A DNA stretch of 64,000 nucleotides, from the NCBI RefSeq assembly GCF_011742165.1, contig NZ_JAAQTO010000030.1, forward strand, positions 32,495 through 96,494. The letters are read 5' to 3'. Under the pieces are notes generated by a model. That model was not told where the DNA came from. It did no database searches and was given only the letters and a program-made list of their open reading frames with translations. The translations under genes and the position numbers were made by a program. The stretch comes from Billgrantia bachuensis (GTDB lineage Bacteria; Pseudomonadota; Gammaproteobacteria; Pseudomonadales; Halomonadaceae). Position 1 is the stretch's first letter; each line of letters starts with the position of its first letter. Below are positions 8,578-16,260 of this stretch, one piece after another.

Positions 8578-10323
8578 TCACTCGAGCAGCAGCACGAGCA
8601 CGAGCAGCGAAAGCAGCGCGGCCACGCCTTTCCAGAACAGTACGGGGTCGCGCTCGATCAGCGGCGGGCGGGACTTTTTCACGAACACGGGACTGGGCTG
8701 GCGCAGTTCGTGGACCAGCTCGGAGAGTGCCTCGAAGCGCCGCTCCGGCTGAGGGTGCAGCGCCTTCCTCAGCACCTCGTCGACCCAGGCGGGCAGCTCG
8801 CGGTTGGCCGAAAGCGCCGAGCGGTACGCGAGGCGGTGCTGCCCCGCTCGGCTGCGCGCCTTGGCCACCTCGGTGCCGTAGGGTAGCGTCCCGGTGAGCG
8901 CATGATAGGCGATCACGGCCAGCGAGTACATGTCCGAGCGTGGCGTGGCCGGCTCGCCGAGGAAACACTCCGGCGCCGTGTAGGAAGCCGTCCCCAGCAG
9001 CTCCTCCCCCTGCCCCGGGTTGCCTTCCACAACCCCGGCCACGCGTACCGAACCGAAGTCGATGAGGGTCGCGTGCCCCGCGGCATCGACCATGACGTTA
9101 TGCGGCCGCAGGTCCTGATGCACCATCTCCAGGCGATGGAAGGCGCGCAGGCCGCGGGCGATCTGCTCGACGAGGCTGCGCACCGTTTCCAGCTCCAGCC
9201 GCGGCTCGTCGCGCAGCCACTGGGCCAGCGTACGACCCTCGATGAACTCCGTCACGCTGTAGAGGTAGCGCCGCCGGCGCCCCGACCGGTGCGCCTTTAC
9301 CACGTGCGGGTTGTCGATGCGTCGGGCGATCCACTCCTCCATCAGGAACCGCTCCACGTGCTTCGGGCTCTCGCGCAGTTCGGTCGCCAGGGTCTTGATG
9401 ACCACCTTGTCCGCGGTTGCCTGGTCCACGGCCAGGTAGGCATGGCTGCGATCGCTGGCGTGGAGCTGGCGCAGGATGCGATAGCCATCGAAGACCATGC
9501 GCGGTTCGAGCTGCGGAGGGAACGGCAGCCTCGCCTCGCCCGAATAGAGCTCTTCGGCCTGGCCCAGCGGCACCTCTTCGACTCTCACCACCTGCACCGT
9601 CAGGTTGTCGTCGCTGCCCGCTGCGAAGGCCGCCTGCACCAGGGCAAGGGCGGCGGCGTCCAGGTCGGCCTCGTGCTCGGCGAGAATTTCGTGCATGCGC
9701 GCTTCGCTCAGATGCTCATAGACGCCGTCGGTCATCAGCAGGAAGCGCTCTCCCGCCTCGACGGGCAGGGCCAGGTAGTCGATCTCGAGCTGCTCGCTGA
9801 CGCCCATCGCCCGGCTGAGGTAGCTCCTGTCCGGCGTCGCCCAGACACGATGCTCACGGGTCAGCGGTTCCAGGGCGCCGCCCGCTCTTCCTTCGACCAG
9901 GCGATAGAGGCGCGCATCACCAACATGGAAGATGTGGGCGGTGCGCGACTTCAGCACCAACGCGGTGAAGGTGCAGACGTAGCCGCGATCCCTGTCCCAG
10001 CGATACTCGCTGCGCCGGGTCTGGGCGTGCAGCCAGGAGTTGGTCGCCATCAGCACCCGCTGGGCCGCGGTCTTCACCGTCCAGCTCTCGGCAGTGCAGT
10101 AGTAGTCCTCGATGAAACTCCTGACCGCCGACTCGCTGGCCACCTGGCTCACATCGCTGCTGCTGATACCGTCGGCCAGCGCCACCACGACGCCCTTGCT
10201 CGACAGCTGCGGCTCACGCGGTACGTAGGCGCCGTGGAAATCCTGGTTGACCGGCTTGCGCCCCGCCTTCGAGCACTGCCCCAGCGAAACCCGCAGCGAC
10301 CTGCCGGGTTCGAAAGCCGACAT
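8578..10323 (-). CDS. Bifunctional PP2C phosphatase - Ser/Thr protein kinase
   Basis: A 581-residue signalling protein. The N-terminal ~240 residues are a PP2C-type metal phosphatase (VALADGISSSDVSQVA, FHVGDARLYRL, LMTDGVYEHL, GSDDNLTVQVV). Residues ~270-530 are a protein kinase with ATP lysine in DKVVIKTLATEL, catalytic loop HQDLRPHNVMVD, LIDFGS and APE-like TAPECFLGE. The end is one hydrophobic helix that would anchor it in the inner membrane. It begins one base after the stop of the nitrite-channel gene, so the two are co-transcribed. The Pseudomonas aeruginosa nitrate-assimilation cluster contains a comparable kinase. Its substrate in this pathway is not known; the channel or NasS/NasT are reasonable candidates. 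Confidence 0.93.
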   Translation of the reverse strand: MSAFEPGRSLRVSLGQCSKAGRKPVNQDFHGAYVPREPQLSSKGVVVALADGISSSDVSQVASESAVRSFIEDYYCTAESWTVKTAAQRVLMATNSWLHAQTRRSEYRWDRDRGYVCTFTALVLKSRTAHIFHVGDARLYRLVEGRAGGALEPLTREHRVWATPDRSYLSRAMGVSEQLEIDYLALPVEAGERFLLMTDGVYEHLSEARMHEILAEHEADLDAAALALVQAAFAAGSDDNLTVQVVRVEEVPLGQAEELYSGEARLPFPPQLEPRMVFDGYRILRQLHASDRSHAYLAVDQATADKVVIKTLATELRESPKHVERFLMEEWIARRIDNPHVVKAHRSGRRRRYLYSVTEFIEGRTLAQWLRDEPRLELETVRSLVEQIARGLRAFHRLEMVHQDLRPHNVMVDAAGHATLIDFGSVRVAGVVEGNPGQGEELLGTASYTAPECFLGEPATPRSDMYSLAVIAYHALTGTLPYGTEVAKARSRAGQHRLAYRSALSANRELPAWVDEVLRKALHPQPERRFEALSELVHELRQPSPVFVKKSRPPLIERDPVLFWKGVAALLSLLVLVLLLE

Positions 10324-10324
10324 G

Positions 10325-11134
10325 TCAGATATCGCGCAGGGGCGCGGTGCGCACGTGGGTGGCGTATAGCGTCAGCCCGGTGAGCGACAGCCCGCCGATC
10401 AGGTTGCCCACCACCACGGGGATCTCGTTCCAGATCAGGTAGTCCGTGATCGAGAAGTCGCCACCCATCATCAACGCAGACGGGAACAGGAACATGTTGA
10501 CGATGGAGTGCTCGAAGCCCATGAAGAAGAACACCATGATCGGCATCCACATGGCGATCACCTTGCCGCCCACCGTGGTCGAGACCATCGCCCCGACCAC
10601 GCCGAGCGAGACCATCCAGTTGCACAGGATGCCGCGGATCAGGATGGTCAGCATGCCGGCCGCGCCGAACTCCTTGTAGCCCACGGTACGGGCATGGCCG
10701 ATGCCGGCGATCTTCTGCCCCACCTCGTCCGGCGGCGTGGCGAAGCCGTAGGTGAAGACGACCGCCATCAGCACCGCCACCGTCAGGGCGCCGGCCAGGT
10801 TGCCGCAGAAGACCTTGCCCCAATGGACCAGGATTCTTTCGATGGTGACGCCGGGGCGCCGATCCAGCCAGGCCAGCGGCGTCAGCACGAAAACGCCGGT
10901 CAGCAGATCGAAGCCCATCAGATAGAGCATGCAGAAGCCGACCGGAAACAGCGCCGCACCGAGGATCGGCATACCGGTCTGCACCGTGATGGTGACGGCG
11001 AACACCGCGGCCAGGGCCAGGATGGCCCCGGCCATGAAGGCGCGAATCAGGACGTCCCGGGTGGCCATGTGGAGCTTGGACTCGCCGGCATCCACCATCT
11101 TTGTCGCGAATTCCGAAGGAAGCAGATAGGACAT
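10325..11134 (-). CDS. Formate/nitrite transporter family channel
   Basis: Pentameric FocA/NirC-type anion channel of 269 residues with six predicted helices and the family segments GFCMLYLMGFDLLTGVFVL, WGKVFCGNLAGAL and MGFEHSIVNMF. It probably moves nitrite, or possibly nitrate, across the inner membrane, given its place in the nitrate-assimilation locus. No NarK/NasA-type or ABC nitrate importer is present nearby. First gene of a two-gene unit with the kinase-phosphatase. A long leader with a sigma54 promoter and ANTAR-type hairpins precedes it, so expression should follow nitrogen limitation and nitrate. Confidence 0.92.
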   Translation of the reverse strand: MSYLLPSEFATKMVDAGESKLHMATRDVLIRAFMAGAILALAAVFAVTITVQTGMPILGAALFPVGFCMLYLMGFDLLTGVFVLTPLAWLDRRPGVTIERILVHWGKVFCGNLAGALTVAVLMAVVFTYGFATPPDEVGQKIAGIGHARTVGYKEFGAAGMLTILIRGILCNWMVSLGVVGAMVSTTVGGKVIAMWMPIMVFFFMGFEHSIVNMFLFPSALMMGGDFSITDYLIWNEIPVVVGNLIGGLSLTGLTLYATHVRTAPLRDI

Positions 11135-11191
11135 AACGTTCTCGACGCTCGTGGCGTTTCTCCGTATCGAAACTGGCGCGACAAACGCAAA

Positions 11192-11224
11192 GGCGCCTGA
11201 AGCCGGCGTGCAGCTTCAGGCGCC
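11192..11224 (-). terminator. Leader attenuator upstream of nitrite channel
   Basis: A 12-bp perfect stem (GGCGCCTGAAGC with GCTTCAGGCGCC, 9-nt loop) lies 58 bp before the channel start codon. Read on the minus strand it is followed by CTTTGCGTTTG. Its 5' arm is shared with the hairpin at 11217-11232, so the two structures exclude each other, as expected for ANTAR-controlled antitermination. Confidence 0.75.
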
Positions 11225-11288
11225 CTTGCCTGTATTCGTCGCGTTGTCGTAGGCCTGCGAAACCAGGCAGCGGCGATCGTCGTTGATC
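11217..11288 (-). promoter_or_regulatory. ANTAR-type P1/P2 hairpin pair (NasT target) before nitrite channel
   Basis: On the transcript, P1 (11275-11288) is GATC/GATC around loop AACGAC, and P2 (11217-11232) is CAGGC/GCCTG around loop AAGGGC. Both are hexaloops with A at position 1 and G at position 4, the known ANTAR recognition rule. The 3' arm of P2 is the 5' arm of the terminator stem at 11192-11224. NasT bound to P1-P2 would therefore prevent termination. The motif is seen directly; binding by NasT is inferred. Confidence 0.75.
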
Positions 11289-11326
11289 CTGCCGGCAGCC
11301 TGCGGTTGCAGCCTTGCCCTATACCT

Positions 11327-11342
11327 AGCACGTTGCGTGCCA
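11327..11342 (-). promoter_or_regulatory. Sigma54 (-24/-12) promoter for channel-kinase unit
   Basis: The minus strand reads TGGCACGCAACGTGCT, matching TGGCACG-N4-TTGCW at every conserved position but one. Transcription would begin near 11316, just before the P1 hairpin. Confidence 0.8.
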
Positions 11343-11461
11343 ATTCATCGCTCGCGCGGCAGAAAGCGCGCCAGGGCGGAGCCGCGGCGCACTTGCTACG
11401 ACTTGCTCAGCTTTCGCCAGGCTTCGGCATGCCCGCATGGCCCACGCTATCCGTGGCGGAA

Positions 11462-11478
11462 GCGACCATGCCGGTGCA
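11462..11478. promoter_or_regulatory. Possible NtrC-binding dyad upstream of channel promoter
   Basis: GCGACC-N5-GGTGCA resembles the NtrC dyad TGCACC-N5-GGTGCA in 9 of 12 positions and lies ~120 bp upstream of the sigma54 promoter. The rest of 11343-11543 shows no gene. Confidence 0.45.
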
Positions 11479-11543
11479 AGTCAGAGAGCGGGCGCCCAGC
11501 CTTGGTGCAGCATAAGGCCCAGGGCACCTCAGGCGCGGACGGT

Positions 11544-12467
11544 TCAGCGGGAGGGAGATGCCTCAGTCTGGGCCGACGGGGCGGCGGCCGGGCTGGTCGC
11601 GACCATGCTGACCACGCTGCCGACCACGATCAGGCAGGGCGACGGTAGCGGTGAGGCAGCCAGCTTGCCCGGCATGTCGGCCAGGGTGCCGACCAGCGAG
11701 GCCTGTTCGGGCAGGCTGGCGTTGGCCACCAGCATGATCGGCCAGTCGTCGGGCAGGCCGTGGCGACGCAGCCCGGCACAAATGGCCTCGACCTTGGTCA
11801 GGCCCATGTAGAAGATCAGCGTCTCGTCCTGGCGCGCCAAGGTGGCCCAGTCGGGCTCACCGTCCTTGCGGCACAGCTGGGCGGTAATGAAGCGCAGCTG
11901 CTGGGCGTGGGCGCGGTCGGTCAGCGGAATGCCCATGCCGGCCGCGGCCGCCGAGGCGGCGGTGATCCCCGGCACGATCTCTGCTGCCACACCGGCCTCG
12001 GCCAGCGCAGCGAGCTCCTCGCCCATGCGCCCGAACACGCCGGGGTCGCCGCCCTTGAGCCGCACCACCGACTTCCCTTGCCCCGCCAGCTTCACCAGCA
12101 GCGCGCCGATCTCGGCCTGGGGCACGCTGTGGTGGCCGCGCTCCTTGCCCACGTAGTAGCGCTCGTGGCCGGCGGGAATCAGCGCCAGCACGTCGTCGCC
12201 CACCAGGCGGTCGTAGACCACCGCATCGGCCTGCTGCAGCAGCCGGGCGGCCTTGAGCGTGAGCAGCTCGACGTCGCCGCTACCTGCCCCCACCAGGTAG
12301 ACCCGGCCGGCATGGCAATCGCCGTCCAGGGTCACGGTCGGTGCGGCAACGCGGGTGGATCGCCCGAACGGCGAGCGCACGATATGCCCCAGGCCGTGCA
12401 GCCGCGAGAAGGCGGCCTGCAGCAGCTCAGGCGACAGCATTGTCTTCAAGTGGCTCAGCGCTCGCAT
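11544..12467 (-). CDS. cobA: Uroporphyrinogen-III C-methyltransferase (siroheme synthesis)
   Basis: SUMT adds two methyl groups from S-adenosylmethionine to uroporphyrinogen III, giving precorrin-2, the precursor of the siroheme needed by nitrite reductase NirB. The 307-residue protein has a ~45-residue N-terminal extension and then the tetrapyrrole-methylase core: VYLVGAGSGDVELLTLKA, VVYDRLV, VRLKGGDPGVFGR and PGITAASAAAAGMGIPLTDR. It lacks the NAD-dependent oxidase/chelatase half found in CysG. The gene overlaps the 3' end of nitrate reductase by 41 bp and has its own GAGGAG site, indicating translational coupling in one operon. Confidence 0.93.
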   Translation of the reverse strand: MRALSHLKTMLSPELLQAAFSRLHGLGHIVRSPFGRSTRVAAPTVTLDGDCHAGRVYLVGAGSGDVELLTLKAARLLQQADAVVYDRLVGDDVLALIPAGHERYYVGKERGHHSVPQAEIGALLVKLAGQGKSVVRLKGGDPGVFGRMGEELAALAEAGVAAEIVPGITAASAAAAGMGIPLTDRAHAQQLRFITAQLCRKDGEPDWATLARQDETLIFYMGLTKVEAICAGLRRHGLPDDWPIMLVANASLPEQASLVGTLADMPGKLAASPLPSPCLIVVGSVVSMVATSPAAAPSAQTEASPSR

Positions 12468-15213
12468 GGGCCTTCTCCTCTTCGATAAGCGATTTCAGCT
12501 CGGGAATGCAGCTGCCGCACTGGGTGCCACAGGCCAGCCTGGCGCCCAGCGCCTCGACGCTGTCGTCGCCTTCACGTATAGCCCCTAGGATAGCGCGTTG
12601 GCCCACCTGATGGCAGCTGCAGACCACCGGGCCCTGGTTGGCGGTACCGTCGTCGCAGCCGGCCAGCAGACGCCGACGGTGCGGCGGCGCCAGCCCTTCC
12701 CCGTTGGCAGCCTCAGCGAAGCGAGCGGCCAGCCAGGTCAGATTGGGCAGCTCCCTGGGCGCCCCCGACATGAACCACCAGCGCAGGCGGCCCGCCTCAT
12801 CGACCCCGGCGGCGCGCAGGCGGCCGCTGGCGGGGTCGGTGCACCAGAGCGTAGGAGGTACCGGCAGCTCGGCCTCCAGCCAGGCCAGCCAGTCGCGTTC
12901 GGCCTTCTCAACCCCGCCGCGGGCGCCTTCCACCCCGCCGCAGGCGCTCAGCTCGCCGCCGGCCAGTTGCCAACGCTGGCAGTCGCCCAGGGGAATGCGC
13001 GCCCAGTAGCGGCTCTCGTCGCACCAGGCCGTTTCCGCCACGCCCAGGTCGTCGGCCACCAGCAGGGTGGCCTCCCAGCCCAGTTGCAGCGGCTCCAACC
13101 ACACTGCGCCATGCTTGGACTCCGGCTGGCCGGAAATCGGGTCCAGGTGCGCCTCGAGCAGCTCGCCCATGAGTGCCGACCCACTGAAATGGCTGCTCCA
13201 GTGCATCGGCACGAACACCTCGCCGCGGCGCTGCCCGCGCGACACCCGCATCCGGCCGATATAGCTGCCGCCCGCACCGTGCAGCCGGGTCAGCGCATGC
13301 TCTTCCACGCCCAGCTCGCTGGCATCTTCCGGGGCGATCTCGATGAACGGCTCGGCACGGTGGTTCATCAAGCGCGGCGCACGCCCGGTACGGGTCATGG
13401 TGTGCCACTGGTCGCGAATGCGCCCGGTGTTGAGCCGCAGCGGCCGCGCGGCGTCCAGCGCCTGTGCCGGCGACCGCGGGCGCACCGGCAGCATCCGCGC
13501 ACGGCCGTCCGGCGTGGCGAAGCGGCCGTCGGTGAACAGCCGGGCGGTGCCGTGGGGGGCGCCAGCATTCACCGGCCACTGGATCGGCGCCAGGCCGTCG
13601 TAGGCGGCCCGGTCGAGCCCGACCAGGCCGGAGATGTCGAACAGCCGGCGGCCCTCGCCCGGATTCTCACCGTTCTCGAAGCCCGAAAGCCTGGCGTGCT
13701 CGTCGAAGATCTCGCTCGGGTGGCTGTAGTTGAAGGCCTCGCCGAAGCCCAGCCGCTTGGCCACCTCGCAGACGATCCACCAGTCGTGGCGCGCCTCCCC
13801 CGGTGGCGGCAGGATGCCGCGCTGGCGCGAGATGCGACGCTCGGAGTTGGTCACGGTGCCGTCCTTTTCCGACCAGCTCGAGGCCGGCAGCACGATATCG
13901 GCATAGGCCAGCAGGTCGGCGTCGGCCATGCACTCGGAGACGATCACCAGCGGGCACTTCGCCAGCGCCGCGCGCACCCGGTCGGCCCGCGGCAGGCTCA
14001 CGGCCGGGTTGGTGGCCATGATCCACAGTGCCTGCACCTCTCCGCGCTCGATCGCCTCGAACAGCGCCACCGCCTTGTGACCCGGGCCGTCGGGCAGGCA
14101 CGGCACCCGCCGCTCGGTGGCCCAGAAGCGCGTGACGCGATCCCGCGCCCCGGGAGTGTCGTAGTCCATGTGCGCGGCGAGCTGGTTGGCCAGCCCGCCC
14201 ACCTCGCGCCCGCCCATGGCGTTGGGCTGGCCGGTGATCGAGAACGGCCCGGCCCCGGGCAGGCCGATCTTGCCGCCCGCCAGGTGGCAGTTGATGATGG
14301 CGTTGCCCTTGTCGGTGCCGCTACTCGACTGGTTCACGCCCTGGGAGAACAGCGTGACCACGTGCAGGTGGCTGGCGAACCAGTAGAAGAAGGTTTCCAG
14401 GCGCTCGGCATCGACGTCGCAGTCGGCGGCGATGGCCTCCACGCCGGCATCCTGCTCCCGCGCCGCGGCCAGTGCCTCGTCGAAGCCCTGGACGTGCTGC
14501 TCCAGATAGACCCGGTCGAGCTTGTTGCGCTTGGCCATCCACGCCAGCAGCCCGGTGAACAGGCGCGCATCGCTGCCTGGCTTGAGCCCCAGGTAAAGGT
14601 CGGCGATCTCGCAAGTGTCGGTGACCCGTGGGTCGATCACCACCACCCGCAGCAGCGGTTTGCGCTGCTTGGCCACCTTCAGCCGCTGGTAGAGCACCGG
14701 ATGGTTCCAGGCCAGGTTGGAACCCACCAGTACCACCAGCTCGGCCTCTTCGAGATCCTCGTAGCTGCACGGCACGGCGTCGGCGCCGAAGGCGCGCTTG
14801 TGGGCGGCCACGGCCGAGGCCATGCACAGCCGTGAGTTGGTATCCAGGTGCGGCGTGCCGAGAAACCCCTTGAACAGCTTGTTGGCGACGTAGTAATCCT
14901 CGGTCAGCAGCTGTCCGGAAAGGTAGGCGGCCAGGGCCTGGGAGCCGCGGGTGGCCTGCACCGCCGTGAGCCGCTCGGCCACCGTGGCCAGCGCCGTCTC
15001 CCAGTCAACCTCGACGCCGTCGACCCGCGGCCGGGTCAGGCGGCCGTGGTTGCCCAGCGTCTCGTGCAGGGCCGAGCCCTTCACGCACAGCCGGCCGAAG
15101 TTGGCCGGGTGCTCCGGGTCGCCCTGTACGTCGACGATCCGCTCGTCCTCGACGCAGGCCACCACGCCACAGCCGACGCCACAGTAGGGGCAAGTGGTTC
15201 GGGCCTCGCGCAT
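12427..15213 (-). CDS. nasC: Assimilatory nitrate reductase catalytic subunit
   Basis: Cytoplasmic molybdopterin enzyme that reduces nitrate to nitrite. The 928-residue protein begins with a [4Fe-4S] motif (CPYCGVGCGVV and a fourth Cys in LCVKG) and continues through the bis-MGD domains (TNSRLCMASAVAAH, GVNQSSSGTDKGNAI, ATNPAVSLPRAD). It finishes with a BFD-like [2Fe-2S] module (VCSCHQVGQ, then CGTQCGSC). Start is the ATG at 15213 with AGGAG upstream; an upstream extension would enter the leader hairpin. The name follows Pseudomonas usage; the same enzyme is called NasA in Klebsiella. Electrons probably come from the flavoprotein at 17580. It is co-transcribed with cobA. Confidence 0.95.
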   Translation of the reverse strand: MREARTTCPYCGVGCGVVACVEDERIVDVQGDPEHPANFGRLCVKGSALHETLGNHGRLTRPRVDGVEVDWETALATVAERLTAVQATRGSQALAAYLSGQLLTEDYYVANKLFKGFLGTPHLDTNSRLCMASAVAAHKRAFGADAVPCSYEDLEEAELVVLVGSNLAWNHPVLYQRLKVAKQRKPLLRVVVIDPRVTDTCEIADLYLGLKPGSDARLFTGLLAWMAKRNKLDRVYLEQHVQGFDEALAAAREQDAGVEAIAADCDVDAERLETFFYWFASHLHVVTLFSQGVNQSSSGTDKGNAIINCHLAGGKIGLPGAGPFSITGQPNAMGGREVGGLANQLAAHMDYDTPGARDRVTRFWATERRVPCLPDGPGHKAVALFEAIERGEVQALWIMATNPAVSLPRADRVRAALAKCPLVIVSECMADADLLAYADIVLPASSWSEKDGTVTNSERRISRQRGILPPPGEARHDWWIVCEVAKRLGFGEAFNYSHPSEIFDEHARLSGFENGENPGEGRRLFDISGLVGLDRAAYDGLAPIQWPVNAGAPHGTARLFTDGRFATPDGRARMLPVRPRSPAQALDAARPLRLNTGRIRDQWHTMTRTGRAPRLMNHRAEPFIEIAPEDASELGVEEHALTRLHGAGGSYIGRMRVSRGQRRGEVFVPMHWSSHFSGSALMGELLEAHLDPISGQPESKHGAVWLEPLQLGWEATLLVADDLGVAETAWCDESRYWARIPLGDCQRWQLAGGELSACGGVEGARGGVEKAERDWLAWLEAELPVPPTLWCTDPASGRLRAAGVDEAGRLRWWFMSGAPRELPNLTWLAARFAEAANGEGLAPPHRRRLLAGCDDGTANQGPVVCSCHQVGQRAILGAIREGDDSVEALGARLACGTQCGSCIPELKSLIEEEKAHASAEPLEDNAVA

Positions 15214-15244
15214 GTCGATCTCCTGTCTCGTCGTTCGCAAAACG

Positions 15245-15295
15245 ACGACGCCCGCCAACGGCCGTCCTCAAGAGGTGGCGGTTGGCGGGCGTCGT
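15245..15295 (-). terminator. Leader attenuator upstream of nitrate reductase
   Basis: A 15-bp perfect inverted repeat (arms 15245-15259 and 15281-15295), with an inner CCTC/GAGG stem in its loop, is followed on the minus strand by CGTCGTTTTGCG. It sits 32 bp before the nasC start codon, so it would block the operon unless antiterminated. Confidence 0.75.
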
Positions 15296-15326
15296 TGCCG
15301 CTTGGGGCGCTGAACGTTGCGCTCCC
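15288..15326 (-). promoter_or_regulatory. ANTAR-type hairpins (NasT target) before nitrate reductase
   Basis: The P2 candidate at 15288-15299 is GGC/GCC closing the hexaloop AACGAC (A1, G4) and uses the 5' arm of the attenuator stem. The P1 candidate at 15304-15326 pairs GGGAGCGC with GCGCCCC (one bulged A) around an AACG-containing loop of about eight bases, so it fits the rule less neatly than the other leaders. Confidence 0.6.
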
Positions 15327-15350
15327 ATTGAAGTTACTTGCCCCATATCA

Positions 15351-15366
15351 AGCAGGAAGCGTGCCA
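15351..15366 (-). promoter_or_regulatory. Sigma54 (-24/-12) promoter for nasC-cobA
   Basis: The minus strand reads TGGCACGCTTCCTGCT, again one mismatch from TGGCACG-N4-TTGCW. Predicted start near 15340 places the hairpin leader at the very 5' end of the transcript. Confidence 0.8.
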
Positions 15367-15474
15367 TGCGGCGTATAACGCGACCGTTTCAGGCAGATGT
15401 CTCTCCGCTGTTGCCTCCCGGCCGGCTTCCTCATGCGGCAACGCACCATGAACCGGCAGGGTCCACACTCGCGT

Positions 15475-15491
15475 TGCACCAGTCTGGTGCC
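15475..15491. promoter_or_regulatory. NtrC-binding dyad upstream of nasC promoter
   Basis: TGCACC-AGTCT-GGTGCC matches the NtrC dyad TGCACC-N5-GGTGCA in 11 of 12 positions, about 110 bp upstream of the sigma54 promoter. No gene was found in 15214-15636; it holds only this control region and the nasT promoter. Confidence 0.7.
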
Positions 15492-15636
15492 TGAATGCCA
15501 GCCAGAACGCTGCGACGCAGCAACCGCCCCCGAGGCCGCCCTTCGCCAGGCAGCGCCAGGAGTGCGGCAAATCACATTTGGAATGGATCTTGCTAGGCAA
15601 GGGATGGAGCCCTAGCCAGACACGAGCGACGTCACT

Positions 15637-16260
15637 ATGCCACCACCCCTGAACATCCTGCTGGTCGACGACGAGGTGGTACGCGCCGCCATGGTCGAAG
15701 AGGCATTGATGGCCGAAGGGCACCGGGTCATCTGCCGGCTCGCGAGCCCGGCCAGCCTCAACCAGATGGTCGAACGCCACCAGCCCGACGTGGTGATCAT
15801 CGACATGGAGAGCCCCGACCGCGACACGCTGGAAAGCATGGCGCTGCTCAACCGCGAGAACCCGCGCCCGGTGGTCTTCTTCGCCGACCAGCACGACTCC
15901 GACATGCTGCAGGCCGCGCTCAAGTCCGGCGTCAGTGCCTACGTGGTCGACGGCCTGGTACCCGAGCGGGTCGAGGCCATCGTCGAGGTGGCCATCGCCC
16001 GCTTCGACGCCTTCCAGAGCATGCGCCAGGAGCTGGACAAGGCACGCAACCAGCTGACCGAGCGCAAGCGCATCGAACGCGCCAAGGGCCTGCTGATGAA
16101 GCACCAAGGCTGCGACGAGGAGCAGGCCTACCGCATGCTGCGCAAGCTGGCCATGGACCGCGGCCAGCGCATCGCCGAGGTCGCCGACAGCGTCATTGAC
16201 ATTCTCGCCCGCCTGAACCCGACCGTGCCCGCCTCCGAACCACGGGGATCCCGCTCATGA
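15637..16260 (+). CDS. nasT: NasT-type ANTAR antiterminator response regulator
   Basis: RNA-binding regulator of nitrate assimilation, 207 residues. The N-terminal half is a receiver-like domain (NILLVDDEVVRAAMVEEAL, VVIIDMESPDRDT). The C-terminal ~60 residues are the ANTAR three-helix unit (LTERKRIERAKGLLMKHQG, then EEQAYRMLRKLAMDRGQRI). In Azotobacter and Pseudomonas, NasT binds leader RNAs of nitrate genes and prevents termination unless held by NasS. The gene overlaps nasS by four bases. Its targets are visible here as three hairpin leaders at 11.2, 15.3 and 17.4 kb. Confidence 0.95.
   Translation: MPPPLNILLVDDEVVRAAMVEEALMAEGHRVICRLASPASLNQMVERHQPDVVIIDMESPDRDTLESMALLNRENPRPVVFFADQHDSDMLQAALKSGVSAYVVDGLVPERVEAIVEVAIARFDAFQSMRQELDKARNQLTERKRIERAKGLLMKHQGCDEEQAYRMLRKLAMDRGQRIAEVADSVIDILARLNPTVPASEPRGSRS

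Noticed and set aside
11490..11515. Second NtrC-like half site ending in GGTGCA
   Set aside because: The partner half matches too few positions to call.
12598..14835. A 745-codon plus-strand frame
   Set aside because: It lies fully antisense to the nitrate reductase, which has complete cofactor motifs; codon composition is typical of a shadow frame.
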